Part shown: positions 35,005 to 44,072 of the stretch, in pieces
Layout of the letters: each line of letters starts with the position of its first letter
Position numbering within the stretch: the first letter of the stretch is position 1
DNA from: an uncultured Alphaproteobacteria bacterium
GTDB lineage: Bacteria; Pseudomonadota; Alphaproteobacteria; CAAGCB01; CAG-977
Assembly (NCBI GenBank): GCA_944393745.1
Contig: CALYBD010000003.1
Span: 1 to 64,000 of the forward strand
DNA length: 64,000 nucleotides
Reading direction: 5' to 3'
Notes under the pieces: model-generated
What the model saw: only the letters and a program-made list of their open reading frames with translations
The model's database searches: none
Told to the model about the DNA's origin: nothing
Made by a program: the position numbers and the translations under genes

Positions 35005-35808
35005 TTAGATGATTATTTTATGACGTCGGTGTAACAAACAGCACAACAAAAACAAAACGGCGCAGACGATTTCCATTGACGGGGCGGCCGGCATGTCGAA
35101 ATAAACGGAACAGGCCAGCCCGCAAACAACGCTGAACAGACCGATCAAAGACCCGGTGACGGCCATGCCTTCGGGGGTTTTTGCCAAAAAACGTGCGGCC
35201 GCCGGCGGAATCAGCAACAATGCCGAAACCAACAGCAGTCCGGTCGTTTTTAACGCCAAAGAAACAAATAAAGCTGTTAAAAGCATAAAAATGACGGATT
35301 GTCGTGCCGTTGAAACGTTTTCGCTTTGGGCGACATCGGGCAGAACGGCGGTAAAGATCTGTTTTTTCCAGTTAAAGAACAATAATACGGCGCACAGACT
35401 GCCTGTAACGGCAATAAAGAACAGATCCCGGCTGCTGACCGATAGGACATCGCCGAACAAATAGGCGCTTAAATCCGTTCTGATTCCCGGCAGACAGTTC
35501 AGGCCGATCAGCCCCAGACACAGCGCTGTTTGTCCGATAATCAACAACAATAAATCCGTGCCGATTATAAACTTTTCCGAAACTCTGACCAGCAACAAAG
35601 CCGTCAGACAAACAATAACGGCAACGCCGGCGTTTTGTCCGATGCCAAGCCCGATGCCAAGCAGTACGCCGGCCAAAGCCGAATGAGACAGAGCATCACT
35701 GAAATAAGCCATACGCCGCCAAATCATCAGACAGCCGATCGGTCCGGCCAGAACAGCCATTGTGCCGGCGGCCAGCAACCCGCGTAAAATAAAAGGTTCA
35801 GTCCACAT
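35005..35808 (-). CDS. znuB: Zinc ABC transporter permease ZnuB
   Basis: Membrane subunit for zinc (possibly manganese) import, ABC-3 family. 267 residues from the start at 35808, chosen for the GGGAG site and the normal ZnuB opening (PFILRGLLAAGTMAVLAGPIGCLMIWRRMAYFSDALSH); a longer reading frame upstream is znuC read in another frame. About eight membrane helices, with the conserved GVLLGIGLG and LLLIPPAAARFLA. It overlaps znuC by 11 bases. The C-terminus ends HRRHKIII. Confidence 0.93.
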   Translation of the reverse strand: MWTEPFILRGLLAAGTMAVLAGPIGCLMIWRRMAYFSDALSHSALAGVLLGIGLGIGQNAGVAVIVCLTALLLVRVSEKFIIGTDLLLLIIGQTALCLGLIGLNCLPGIRTDLSAYLFGDVLSVSSRDLFFIAVTGSLCAVLLFFNWKKQIFTAVLPDVAQSENVSTARQSVIFMLLTALFVSLALKTTGLLLVSALLLIPPAAARFLAKTPEGMAVTGSLIGLFSVVCGLACSVYFDMPAAPSMEIVCAVLFLLCCLLHRRHKIII

Positions 35809-36550
35809 ATTGAATACTCCCGTCCGGCAGATGCAGATGATCATGATGGTGGCGATAAACGGCCAAAGCCGATTTTTCGCCGTATAAAGTGCGATATCCC
35901 GGCAGAGATTCGATTTCATCGGGGTGTCCGCTGCAACAAATGTGGCGGTTGATGCACAAGACTCTGTTTGAACCGGCCATAACAACGTGCAGGTCATGTG
36001 ATACCATTAAGATGGCGCATTTTTTTGTTTGGTTCAGTTCGTTCAATAAAGCATAAAATTGTTCTTCTCCCACAGGATCCAATCCTTGAACCGGCTCGTC
36101 CAATACCAACAGATCCGGCTGTTTTAACAATGTTCTGGCCAACATGACGCGTTGCATTTCTCCGCCGGATAAGGGGTGAATGCTGCGCTGCAAAATCTCC
36201 GGCGCCAGACCGGTTTGATTTAACACGCCGACCAATTCCCGGTCGTCGTAAGAGGTGTCCAAACATAAAAAACGCTTAACCGTCAAAGCAATGCTGCGGG
36301 GTAAGTGTAATTTTTGGGGAACATAGCCGATTTTTAATCCGCTTTTTTTCCAAACGCGGCCGCTGTCGGGGCGGACAATGCCCAAAATAACTTTCAGCAG
36401 CGTTGTTTTTCCCGCGCCGTTCGGCCCGATCAGCGTTACGATTTGTCCGGCCGGTATGTCAAAAGTAATGTTTTCCAGCACGCGGACGTGATTAAGACTG
36501 AGGCAAACGTCTTCCAGATTGACCAATATTTCTTGTTGTTGTTCAGACAT
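35798..36550 (-). CDS. znuC: Zinc ABC transporter ATPase ZnuC
   Basis: ATP-binding subunit, 250 residues from the ATG at 36550; a GTG at 36571 with an AGGA upstream is a possible alternative. Walker A GPNGAGKTTLLK, Q-loop GYVPQKL, signature LSGGEMQRVMLAR, Walker B LLVLDEPVQGLDP and the switch His in VSHDLHVV are all intact. The C-terminus is His-rich (YRHHHDHLHLPDG), typical of zinc transport ATPases. It is divergent from znuA across a spacer of about 70 bases. Confidence 0.95.
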   Translation of the reverse strand: MSEQQQEILVNLEDVCLSLNHVRVLENITFDIPAGQIVTLIGPNGAGKTTLLKVILGIVRPDSGRVWKKSGLKIGYVPQKLHLPRSIALTVKRFLCLDTSYDDRELVGVLNQTGLAPEILQRSIHPLSGGEMQRVMLARTLLKQPDLLVLDEPVQGLDPVGEEQFYALLNELNQTKKCAILMVSHDLHVVMAGSNRVLCINRHICCSGHPDEIESLPGYRTLYGEKSALAVYRHHHDHLHLPDGSIQYVD

Positions 36551-36581
36551 GAAAGTATCCGGTTTTAGCACTTGTTTTTCC

Positions 36582-36598
36582 TGTCATAGCGTAATACA
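36582..36598. promoter_or_regulatory. Possible Zur/Fur-type operator in the znuC-znuA spacer
   Basis: TGTCATAGCGTAATACA has dyad symmetry at TGTnnTAnnnTAnnACA and sits in the divergent spacer between znuC and znuA, where a zinc-responsive repressor would be expected. The symmetry is imperfect, so this is only a suggestion. Confidence 0.3.
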
Positions 36599-36619
36599 GA
36601 ATAAAGGAAAAGAGGAAAA

Positions 36620-37525
36620 ATGATGTTTTTCAGAACTGTTTTTGCGCTGTTTTGCGGTTTTGTTTTTTTTGGAAAAACCGTATCGGCTCAGCCGGCCGTG
36701 ATTGTTTCCGTTGCGCCGCTGCATTCGGCGGTCAGTGCCGTCATGCAGGGTGTCGGTACGCCGGAATTGTTGTTAAATCCGGCCGTGTCCGTTCATGATT
36801 ATCATTTAAAGCCGTCCGATATGCAGCGTCTGGCAAAGGCTGATATTTTGTTCTGGGGCGGGGCGGCATTGGAATCGTTTTTGCAAAAGCCGCTGGTATC
36901 TGCCGGACTGTCGGATAAAAACGTTGCTTTTTTGGCGGATCCGCGGCTGAAAACGTATCCGTTTCGCAGCGCTTCGACGGCCGATGTCGACGGACATTTC
37001 TGGCTGGATCCCGAAAACATGGCGCAGGCAGCCCGGATCGCGGCAGAAAAGCTGGCAGTATCGGATCCTGCTCATGCGGTTCTTTATTCCGAAAATGCCG
37101 ACCGGTTTGAACAACAGATGCGAGAACTGAAAGAAAACGGACAAAGCAAACTGCAGGCGTATCTTGATCGGCCGTACGTGACATTTCACGATGCCTATCA
37201 GTATTTTGAAAAAAGTTTTCATTTAACACCGATCGGGTTTGTTTTTGTTGATCCTCATCATGCCGGCAGTGCGGGACATATCGCCGGTTTGCGCGAAAAA
37301 ATAAGACAGGCAGGCAAAGTATGCCTGTTTGCAGAACCGCAGTTTTCTGATAAAAGAATAAAAATCGTTGCGGAAGATCTGCCCGTCATTTTCGGGACGC
37401 TGGATCCGTCGGGCGTTAATTTAAAGCCGGGGGTTGGATTTTACGCGGAGTTGATGAATAATTTATTTGAATCGTTTGCCGGGTGCTTTTCCCGGTTGGC
37501 GGAACAGGGAACGGGTGGGAGATAG
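36620..37525 (+). CDS. znuA: Zinc ABC transporter substrate-binding protein ZnuA
   Basis: Periplasmic metal-binding protein of the cluster A-I family. 301 residues with a signal peptide (about 1-23, cleavage after VSA). Metal ligands expected from the family are visible as His in SVHDYHLKPSDM (about 57-62), His in FHDAY (about 192), and the acidic GTLDPSG near the C-terminus. The His-rich loop between the first two ligands that many ZnuA have is missing or reduced to DVDGHFWLDPEN. A strong AGGA-type site precedes the start. The exported Memo-AMMECR1 gene begins four bases after its stop. Confidence 0.92.
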   Translation: MMFFRTVFALFCGFVFFGKTVSAQPAVIVSVAPLHSAVSAVMQGVGTPELLLNPAVSVHDYHLKPSDMQRLAKADILFWGGAALESFLQKPLVSAGLSDKNVAFLADPRLKTYPFRSASTADVDGHFWLDPENMAQAARIAAEKLAVSDPAHAVLYSENADRFEQQMRELKENGQSKLQAYLDRPYVTFHDAYQYFEKSFHLTPIGFVFVDPHHAGSAGHIAGLREKIRQAGKVCLFAEPQFSDKRIKIVAEDLPVIFGTLDPSGVNLKPGVGFYAELMNNLFESFAGCFSRLAEQGTGGR

Positions 37526-37529
37526 TCCG

Positions 37530-39041
37530 GTGAAATTTTCGATAGTTGCGGTTTTGTTTTTTTTCCTGTTGCCTTTTGATCTGTCCGCTCAGACCATTAT
37601 GCCGCAAAAGATCAGATATCCCGTTGCAGCCGGGACTTTTTATCCTCGTGACGCCCGGGAGTTATCCAAAAAAACGGCGGATTTGATCGAATCTGCGGAT
37701 CGTCGGTTGCGTTTGCCGGCTTCGGAAATTCCCAAAGCAATCGTCGTGCCGCATAATGCGTTTTATTTTTCGGGCGATGTGGCTGCGGCGGGATACGCGG
37801 CGTTGCGGCGGTTAAAGCCTTTTATCCGGCGCGTTGTTTTAATCGGATCATCTCATCAGGGAAAGTATTTCGGTATTTCTTTGTCTCGGGCAAAGTATTG
37901 GGAAATGCCCAATCAGCGTTTTGAAGTCGATCAGGAACTGACGGAAAAATTATTGAAAATTCAGGGGATCGGATTTGACGATGACGCCCATGAAGCGGAA
38001 TCGTCTTTGGAAATGCAGCTGCCTTTTGTCAGTGCGGTTTTTAATAAAGACGTCAAAATCATGCCGATTTTGGTCGAAGATGCCAGTATTGAACAGGTGT
38101 CGGATCTGATTGCCGCCGTTTGGGGCGGGCCCGAAACGGTTATTATTGTTTCAACGGATATGTCTTCGGGCAAACAGGACGAAAAAGTCAGATCGGATAT
38201 TTACGATATATCCAAGCTGTTGGAAAAAGAAGAGTATACGAAAATCAGATCCAGACATTTTTGCGCGCCGCTGCCCGTTGCAGGGCTGTTGTCATACGTT
38301 CGGGAAAATCATTTTTCCGTTCAGACAATCGAGTTGCAAACATCGGCCGATTCTTTTCTGACGGCCGACAAGGTTATCGGATTCGGGGCCTTCGGTGTTT
38401 ATGAAACAAACGACGGAGCCGAAGACAACAAAGTGCAGATGGAAAACATACTGCAAGCCAATCAGGAATCTTTGCTGCGTGTTGCGGCGCAATCCATTGT
38501 GACCGGTTTTGAACGCGGTCGTCCGCTGCGTCTGCGGGAAACGCGTTATCCCGAAGAATTGCGCCAAAAAGGGGCAACTTTTGTTAACATTTATTATGAC
38601 GGTGTTTTGCGCGGCAGCGCGGGATCCGGCGAACCGACACGGTCAATTTTAAAAGATATTGCCGAAAATGCCTATGCGGCGGCTTTTTCGGATTTTCGCT
38701 TTATTCCTTTGAACGAAGAAGAAATCAAAAAAGCCGAAATAACAATTTCCGTTTTAACCCGTCCGATGCCGATTCGATTTGAAAACGAAAAAGAATTGCT
38801 GGCAAAGATCAAACCGAAACAAGACGGTTTGATTTTACGGGAACGTTCAAACAAAGCTTTGTTTTTGCCGCAGGTTTGGGAAACGTTTTCTTCTCCGGAA
38901 GAGTTTCTGGGCTATTTAAAACAAAAAGCGGGACTGCCGATGGATTACTGGTCACCGACGGTAAAAGTATATCGTTTTGACGTTATTGATATTAACAGCG
39001 GCGATTTGGAAAATCCGGAATCGATCTGGCTGCCGAAATAG
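37530..39041 (+). CDS. Exported Memo-AMMECR1 fusion protein
   Basis: 503 residues from a GTG at 37530, chosen because GGGAG precedes it and it yields a clean signal peptide (KFSIVAVLFFFLLPFDLSAQ); the longer frame lies inside znuA. Residues about 27-290 are a Memo domain (YPVAAGTFYP, VVPHNAFYFSG, GSSHQGKYFG, HEAESSLEMQLPF), keeping the His positions linked with metal binding. Residues about 315-500 are an AMMECR1 domain (NAYAAAFSDFRFIPL, SVLTRPMP, LFLPQVWETF). The usual LRGCIGT motif reads LRGSAGS. It corresponds to parts A and B of the so-called AmmeMemoRadiSam set; no radical-SAM partner is near. Four bases after znuA, so a metal-related role is inferred. Confidence 0.87.
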   Translation: MKFSIVAVLFFFLLPFDLSAQTIMPQKIRYPVAAGTFYPRDARELSKKTADLIESADRRLRLPASEIPKAIVVPHNAFYFSGDVAAAGYAALRRLKPFIRRVVLIGSSHQGKYFGISLSRAKYWEMPNQRFEVDQELTEKLLKIQGIGFDDDAHEAESSLEMQLPFVSAVFNKDVKIMPILVEDASIEQVSDLIAAVWGGPETVIIVSTDMSSGKQDEKVRSDIYDISKLLEKEEYTKIRSRHFCAPLPVAGLLSYVRENHFSVQTIELQTSADSFLTADKVIGFGAFGVYETNDGAEDNKVQMENILQANQESLLRVAAQSIVTGFERGRPLRLRETRYPEELRQKGATFVNIYYDGVLRGSAGSGEPTRSILKDIAENAYAAAFSDFRFIPLNEEEIKKAEITISVLTRPMPIRFENEKELLAKIKPKQDGLILRERSNKALFLPQVWETFSSPEEFLGYLKQKAGLPMDYWSPTVKVYRFDVIDINSGDLENPESIWLPK

Positions 39042-39050
39042 GAGTACGAA

Positions 39051-39479
39051 ATGGACATTGTCTGGGTTGCGGCAGGGGCATTGATGACACCTGATTTTAA
39101 AGTTTTACTGTCGCGTCGGCCGTTTGGTAAAAATCTGGCCGGTTTTTGGGAATATCCCGGCGGGAAAATCGAACGGGGCGAAACGCCGCAGGACGCTTTG
39201 TGTCGTGAGTTACAGGAAGAACTGAATATTATCGTTGATCCCGCCGCATTAAAGCCTTTGACGTTTGCGTCCTTTCGTTACGAACGGTTTCATCTGGTCA
39301 TGCCGTTATTTGTTTGCCGGTCGTGGCAGGGCCGTCCCGTCGGGGCGGAAGGCCAAGAAATCGATTTTGTTCATGCCGAAACCGTCGGTTTGGATACGCA
39401 AAGATATCCGATGCCGCCGGCTGACGGCGAATTGTCCGACAGCATAAGAGCATGGGTTAAACAACAGCAGCAGAAATAA
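39051..39479 (+). CDS. mutT: 8-oxo-dGTP diphosphatase MutT
   Basis: Removes oxidised dGTP from the nucleotide pool. 142 residues, with VWVAAGALM, LLSRRPFGKNLAGFWEYPGGK and the Nudix box GGKIERGETPQDALCRELQEE at about 37-57. The YPGGKIE pattern and a C-terminal QRYPMPPADGEL agree with alphaproteobacterial MutT. It begins nine bases after the Memo-AMMECR1 gene and so ends the znuA operon. Confidence 0.93.
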   Translation: MDIVWVAAGALMTPDFKVLLSRRPFGKNLAGFWEYPGGKIERGETPQDALCRELQEELNIIVDPAALKPLTFASFRYERFHLVMPLFVCRSWQGRPVGAEGQEIDFVHAETVGLDTQRYPMPPADGELSDSIRAWVKQQQQK

Positions 39480-39570
39480 AGAAAACGGCAGAAAAAATTT
39501 TTTTACACTCTGGTGATCTTGCGGATCTTGGTATATATTATTTTAAACTTTTGATATTCGGGTAAAACTA

Positions 39571-40146
39571 ATGACAGAACAAAAATCTACTTCTTTTAAG
39601 CAAAAATTGCCGAATTATCTGACATTTATGCGGATTTTGGTCATTCCGGGCGTGGTGATTTCCTTTTTGTTCCCCGGTATCTTGGCGGCTTGGATCGGTT
39701 GCGGATTGTTTATTGCGGCTTCCGTAACGGATTATTTTGACGGCTATCTGGCACGAAAATTTAAAAGCACGTCCAGCCTGGGGCGCATTTTTGATCCGAT
39801 TGCCGATAAATTGCTTGTCGCCGCAACGTTGTTGATGATGGCGGCTTATGACCGGCTGGGGTATACGGGACTATGGCCAGCGGTCGTTATTTTGTGCCGC
39901 GAAGTATTGGTTTCGGGATTACGCGAATTTTTGGCCGAAATTCGGATCGGTCTGCCGGTGACTCGTCTGGCAAAGTGGAAAACAGGGATTCAAATGACAG
40001 CAATTCCGATGCTGATGGTGGCTGATTTTTCCCCGTGGTTCTGCTATTTCGGCGAAGTCGGCGAAATCCTGATTTGGGTTGCCGCTTTGTTAACGGTCAT
40101 TACCGGCTATGATTACCTGCGGGCAGGTTTGAAACATCTGGATTAA
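39571..40146 (+). CDS. pgsA: Phosphatidylglycerophosphate synthase
   Basis: CDP-diacylglycerol-glycerol-3-phosphate 3-phosphatidyltransferase, first committed step to phosphatidylglycerol and cardiolipin. 191 residues with about five membrane helices. The CDP-alcohol phosphotransferase motif DGYLARKFKSTSSLGRIFDP-IADK (about 57-80) shows all D-G-AR-G-D-D positions. The start NYLTFMRILVIPG is typical. A terminator follows directly. The 91-base spacer before it is AT-rich, and it likely has its own promoter, which I could not place. Confidence 0.95.
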   Translation: MTEQKSTSFKQKLPNYLTFMRILVIPGVVISFLFPGILAAWIGCGLFIAASVTDYFDGYLARKFKSTSSLGRIFDPIADKLLVAATLLMMAAYDRLGYTGLWPAVVILCREVLVSGLREFLAEIRIGLPVTRLAKWKTGIQMTAIPMLMVADFSPWFCYFGEVGEILIWVAALLTVITGYDYLRAGLKHLD

Positions 40147-40165
40147 AAAAAGTATTTTGAAAAAT

Positions 40166-40199
40166 AAAAAAAGCCCGCTTTTCAAAAACGGGCTTTTTA
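40166..40199 (+). terminator. Intrinsic terminator after pgsA
   Basis: AAAAAGCCCG and CGGGCTTTTT form a 10-base-pair stem over an 11-base loop, ending in T residues, 20 bases past the pgsA stop. Confidence 0.85.
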
Positions 40200-40237
40200 T
40201 GTTACTACAGGACAGCTGTGTTATTGGGAGGCTTTTT

Positions 40238-41233
40238 ATGAAAAATATTATTCTTACGGGCGTTAAACCGACGGGAACGCCTCATCTGGGAAATTATTTC
40301 GGTGCAATTAAACCGGCAATAGATCTGATGCGGGAACCGGAAGCTCAATGCTTTTATTTTATTGCGGACTATCATGCGTTGACAACGCTGCAATCCGCCG
40401 CCGATATGAAAAAATATTTTTATGAAATCGCCTGTACATGGCTGGCAGCCGGACTGGATCCGGAAAAAGCCGTGTTCTACAGACAGTCGGATATACCGGA
40501 AGTTTTTGAATTAACAACGATTTTATCTAATGTCACGCCAAAGGGACTGATGAATCGCGCCCATGCTTACAAAGCCTGCGTTGAAAAAAACGAAGCCGCC
40601 GGTCTTGATCGTGATGCCGATATTAATATGGGGTTGTATAATTATCCGATTTTAATGACGGCAGACATTGTTTTGTTTAATACGAAATATGTTCCGGTCG
40701 GGCAGGATCAAAAACAACACGTTGAAATCGCGCGGGATATTGCGCAGTATTTTAATAAAAAATACGGTAAGTCTTTGATGGTTCCGTGTGAAAAAATCAG
40801 CGAACAGGTGGCGACGCTGGCCGGTCTTGACGGACGCAAAATGTCAAAAAGCTACAATAACGTTATTCCGTTGTTCTGCACGGAAAAACAGCTGCATAAA
40901 TGCGTCATGGCGATCAAGACGGATTGTTCCGCGCCGAATGATCCGAAAGATACAAACAGTATTTTGTTTACATTGTATAAACTATTTGCGACGCCGGAAC
41001 AGACAGCGACCTACGAACAGGCTTTTCATGACGGAATTCTGTGGTCGGAAGCTAAAAAACAGTTGTTTGACGTCATGAACGCTTATTTGTTGCCAATGCG
41101 TGAAAAATACGATTATTACATGGCTCATCATGATGAGGTTGACGACATTCTGGCGCAAGGTGCCGTAAAAGCGCGTGTCATTGCCAAAGAAACAATCGAA
41201 CGGGTCAGAAAAGCAATCGGATCCGGACGATAA
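40238..41233 (+). CDS. trpS: Tryptophan-tRNA ligase
   Basis: Class Ic aminoacyl-tRNA synthetase, 331 residues from the ATG at 40238, which has GGGAGG nine bases before it; the in-frame ATG at 40157 lies in front of the pgsA terminator and is not used. The HIGH-like motif is GTPHLGNYFG (about 13-22), and KMSKS is in LDGRKMSKSYNN (about 195-206). MTADIVLF and PVGQDQKQHVEIARDIA are TrpRS hallmarks. In many relatives trpS follows murJ on the same strand; here it is convergent with that cluster. Confidence 0.97.
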   Translation: MKNIILTGVKPTGTPHLGNYFGAIKPAIDLMREPEAQCFYFIADYHALTTLQSAADMKKYFYEIACTWLAAGLDPEKAVFYRQSDIPEVFELTTILSNVTPKGLMNRAHAYKACVEKNEAAGLDRDADINMGLYNYPILMTADIVLFNTKYVPVGQDQKQHVEIARDIAQYFNKKYGKSLMVPCEKISEQVATLAGLDGRKMSKSYNNVIPLFCTEKQLHKCVMAIKTDCSAPNDPKDTNSILFTLYKLFATPEQTATYEQAFHDGILWSEAKKQLFDVMNAYLLPMREKYDYYMAHHDEVDDILAQGAVKARVIAKETIERVRKAIGSGR

Positions 41234-41235
41234 AG

Positions 41236-41263
41236 AAAAAACCCCGCCGTTGCGGGGTTTTTT
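41236..41263. terminator. Bidirectional terminator between trpS and the orphan gene
   Basis: AAAAAACCCCGC, loop CGT, then GCGGGGTTTTTT. A- and T-runs on both sides allow it to work for trpS and for the convergent minus-strand gene, whose stop codon it touches. Confidence 0.85.
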
Positions 41264-42458
41264 ATCGGCATAAATTCGATTCCATTATTTTTTTTAAGGT
41301 GTCTTTGTCTTCCGGTGAATTAAGGCTGACAAAAGAATCGTCCGGATCGTTTAAAGAATCCGGCGCAACAAAATTTTTTAAATCCGCCGATGAAAGCGTA
41401 CAGATTTTTCCAAATCCTTTCTTTTGATTGTTTCGTTCCAAGACGTTGGCCAATTTTATCTGACAAACGCCGTTGGCGAACGCGGCAAGGATTCCCGTTT
41501 GGATTTTGGCGTTTCCGAATGATTTGGACATCTTGGGACCTTCGTGACGCGGCGTTCCTTTCTGACAGGCTTTTAAAGCCGAAATAATACCGGCCGACTG
41601 ATATTCGGGAATGTATTTAAGGCTGTTTTCGTCCGCAGTTTCAATAAAGGAATAGATTTTTTCCAGTGTTGTTAAATCGTTTAATTCGTCTTTTTTTACA
41701 AACAATTCAAACGGCAAAACGGAAATTTGACATCTGTCGCCCGAAAATCCTTTAACAGAAACCGTGACGGTTAAAAGAAAAATTTGTTTTGTTTCCTGTG
41801 CCGGCAAACATTGTTTTATCTTTTCCGTAAATGACGGGGAAAAGGAAAATATTTTTTCTTTCAAAATGTTTATTTCTTCTTCGTTCGGATCGTTGATTTG
41901 TTCCGAACAGGCCGTATGCAGCAATTTGTTCCAGGCAATATTGAATTTTGAATCCGTCATTTGCATTTCGGAAGGGATTTTTTTCGTGCTGCCGTCAGGT
42001 AATTCCATCGTACTGTAAACCGTAAAAGTTTCGGTAACAGGCGTTGTGTCGGGATCGATCATGGCAGCATACAGTTCCCGGTGTTGCTGGCGGGAAAGTT
42101 TGCAGTCGTAGCTGATCGTGTTCAGGCCGATCAAAGAATTTTTTACAGAAAACAGGCACTGTCCGTTTTCGTCTTTTCCTTTGATAACGACGTCAACGGC
42201 GCCATCCGACGGCAATCCGAACAATCCGGCATATTTTTTCCAGTCGGGATTTGTTTCGGCAATGTTTTCCGAATAAGCGGAACAAGTCTCTGCCGCGTTC
42301 AGAAAAGCCCGGCTGAACCGGACGGGTTTAACGTCATTATTTTTAAATTGAATACGACTTGTTTCGGATTGAACGGAAACAGATATCTTGTCGGCTTCTG
42401 CGGCGCAGGCGTTTGCGGTAATCAGAAAAAACGCGGAAAAAAGAACGGATTTGATCAT
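41262..42458 (-). CDS. Cysteine-rich secreted protein of unknown function
   Basis: 398 residues that I do not recognise. It has a signal peptide (about 1-19, cleavage after ACA) and then ten cysteines in the mature part, which would suit disulfides in the periplasm. Three segments share a pattern (roughly 50-135, 215-290 and 305-375): a helix ending in xxC, a strand pair with GxC(Q/L)(I/F), and a polar helix; ETC...GQCLFS...YDCKLS, KQC...DRCQIS and KAC...GVCQIK...KICTLSSADL. This suggests a triplicated small domain. No catalytic motif seen. It follows murJ by 12 bases on the other side of the stop, so may be a late gene of the mutS-glnD-murJ transcript or have its own start. Confidence 0.7.
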   Translation of the reverse strand: MIKSVLFSAFFLITANACAAEADKISVSVQSETSRIQFKNNDVKPVRFSRAFLNAAETCSAYSENIAETNPDWKKYAGLFGLPSDGAVDVVIKGKDENGQCLFSVKNSLIGLNTISYDCKLSRQQHRELYAAMIDPDTTPVTETFTVYSTMELPDGSTKKIPSEMQMTDSKFNIAWNKLLHTACSEQINDPNEEEINILKEKIFSFSPSFTEKIKQCLPAQETKQIFLLTVTVSVKGFSGDRCQISVLPFELFVKKDELNDLTTLEKIYSFIETADENSLKYIPEYQSAGIISALKACQKGTPRHEGPKMSKSFGNAKIQTGILAAFANGVCQIKLANVLERNNQKKGFGKICTLSSADLKNFVAPDSLNDPDDSFVSLNSPEDKDTLKKIMESNLCR

Positions 42459-42470
42459 TGTGAGCCTTTT

Positions 42471-44072
42471 TTAAGAATCTGACGATTTTTGTTTTATCAG
42501 CCTATTTTTGATTTCTTTCGGATTAACCCCGCCGGAAATCAGGACAAAAACGGCAAAGACAATACCGCCGGCCGTGATTAACGCTGTCAGCAGTCCGAAT
42601 TTTAAAAGCGGATCACCGTGGATCCAATTCGGGAAATACAGGTCGGTTTCTTTTTTTAAAACGGCCACGGTTGCCGTCATGATCAGCGTTGAAAATAAAA
42701 TGGAAACAGTACGTTTTTTAAAGATTTTGTCCGTTTTGTGCAGCTGTTGTTTTTTAATGCGCAAGATATACTGAATAACATTGATCCAGGCAACAATGCC
42801 GGTGGCTAAAGCAATACCGATATATCCGAAAAAGGATAAAAAAACCGCGCATAAGGCAATATACAATCCCAGGGCCCAGGCAGCGATGCGTACCGGCGTG
42901 ACGGTATCTCCGCGCGCATAAAAAACGGGAGCCAGCGTTTTTGTCAGGATATAAGCCGGCAGCCCGGCGGCATAAGCGCACAAAGCAGCTGCCGTTTTAA
43001 CACTGTCTTCGGCACCGAAAGCGCCGCGTTCAAACAAAACGGCAATGATCGGATTGCTCAGGATCATTAATCCCGCCATGGCCGGGACAGACGCCAACAA
43101 GGCAAATTCCAAAGCACGGTTTAAATTGTTTTGAGCCAGTTCGTTTTCTCCGGCTTTCAGCTGGCGGGTTAAAATCGGCAAAAGCGCAGTACCGATGGCC
43201 GCGCCGATAATTCCGACCGGCAGCTGATAAAGTCTGTTGGCATAATACAGCCATGAAACGGCGCCCGTTGTTAAAAAAGAAACAAACAACGTATCCAAAA
43301 ACAAATTGATCTGATAAATCCCCGATCCGAATACACCGGGCAGGATACGCTTCATCAGCAGTTTTAATTCGGCGGATTTATTTCGGACAACGCGTTTAAG
43401 CCCGTACAGCTTTAAGGACAGACCGGCGCGATGCGTATGCCAGATCAGCCATAACAACTGAAAAACGCCGGCCGTCGTTACACCGGCAGATAAAGCATAG
43501 CCGTAATTGCCGCCGAACAACGGCGTGAAAGCAAACAAAGCGGCAATCATCGTAATGTTCAATAAAACCGGCGTCAGCGCTGCCGCGGCAAAATACCCCA
43601 TCGAGTTAAGTATACCGCTTTGCAGCGAATTTAACGAAACAAGCAGCAAATAAGGAAACGTAATCCGCGACATGATGACGGCGGCATCAAATTTGGCGGT
43701 TTCTTCAATAAAGCCGGGTGCCTGTATCATAATAAAAACGGGCATGGCGATTTCGGCAACGGCCGTAAAGAACAGCACGATATAAAATAAAGCGGAAAAG
43801 GCTTCTTCGGCAAACAGACGGGCCTGTTCTTTTCCTTTTGTTTCCAGACGTTCGGAAAACATGGGGACAAAAGCGACGTTAAAGGCGCCTTCGGCAAACA
43901 GGCTTCTGAACAGGTTCGGCAGTTTGAATGCGACAAAAAAAGCATCTGCCGTCATGCCGGCGCCCAGGAAATTCGCAATCAGCAAATCGCGGATAAATCC
44001 CAAAACACGGCTGACCATTGTCCAGCCGCCGACGGTTATAATTGATTTAATCACAGAAAGCGGTGCTGCCAT
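42471..44072 (-). CDS. murJ: Lipid II flippase MurJ
   Basis: Flips lipid-linked peptidoglycan precursor across the inner membrane. 533 residues with about 14 membrane helices of the MOP superfamily. Family marks: SRVLGFIRDLLIANFLGAG, DAFFVAFKLPNLFRSLFAEGAFNVAFVPMF with the essential Arg residues, and GVFGSGIYQINLFLDTL. The start at 44072 lies 26 bases inside the glnD 3' end, and its ribosome-binding site is weak, so it may depend on coupled translation from glnD. mutS-glnD-murJ is the usual alphaproteobacterial order. Confidence 0.97.
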   Translation of the reverse strand: MAAPLSVIKSIITVGGWTMVSRVLGFIRDLLIANFLGAGMTADAFFVAFKLPNLFRSLFAEGAFNVAFVPMFSERLETKGKEQARLFAEEAFSALFYIVLFFTAVAEIAMPVFIMIQAPGFIEETAKFDAAVIMSRITFPYLLLVSLNSLQSGILNSMGYFAAAALTPVLLNITMIAALFAFTPLFGGNYGYALSAGVTTAGVFQLLWLIWHTHRAGLSLKLYGLKRVVRNKSAELKLLMKRILPGVFGSGIYQINLFLDTLFVSFLTTGAVSWLYYANRLYQLPVGIIGAAIGTALLPILTRQLKAGENELAQNNLNRALEFALLASVPAMAGLMILSNPIIAVLFERGAFGAEDSVKTAAALCAYAAGLPAYILTKTLAPVFYARGDTVTPVRIAAWALGLYIALCAVFLSFFGYIGIALATGIVAWINVIQYILRIKKQQLHKTDKIFKKRTVSILFSTLIMTATVAVLKKETDLYFPNWIHGDPLLKFGLLTALITAGGIVFAVFVLISGGVNPKEIKNRLIKQKSSDS

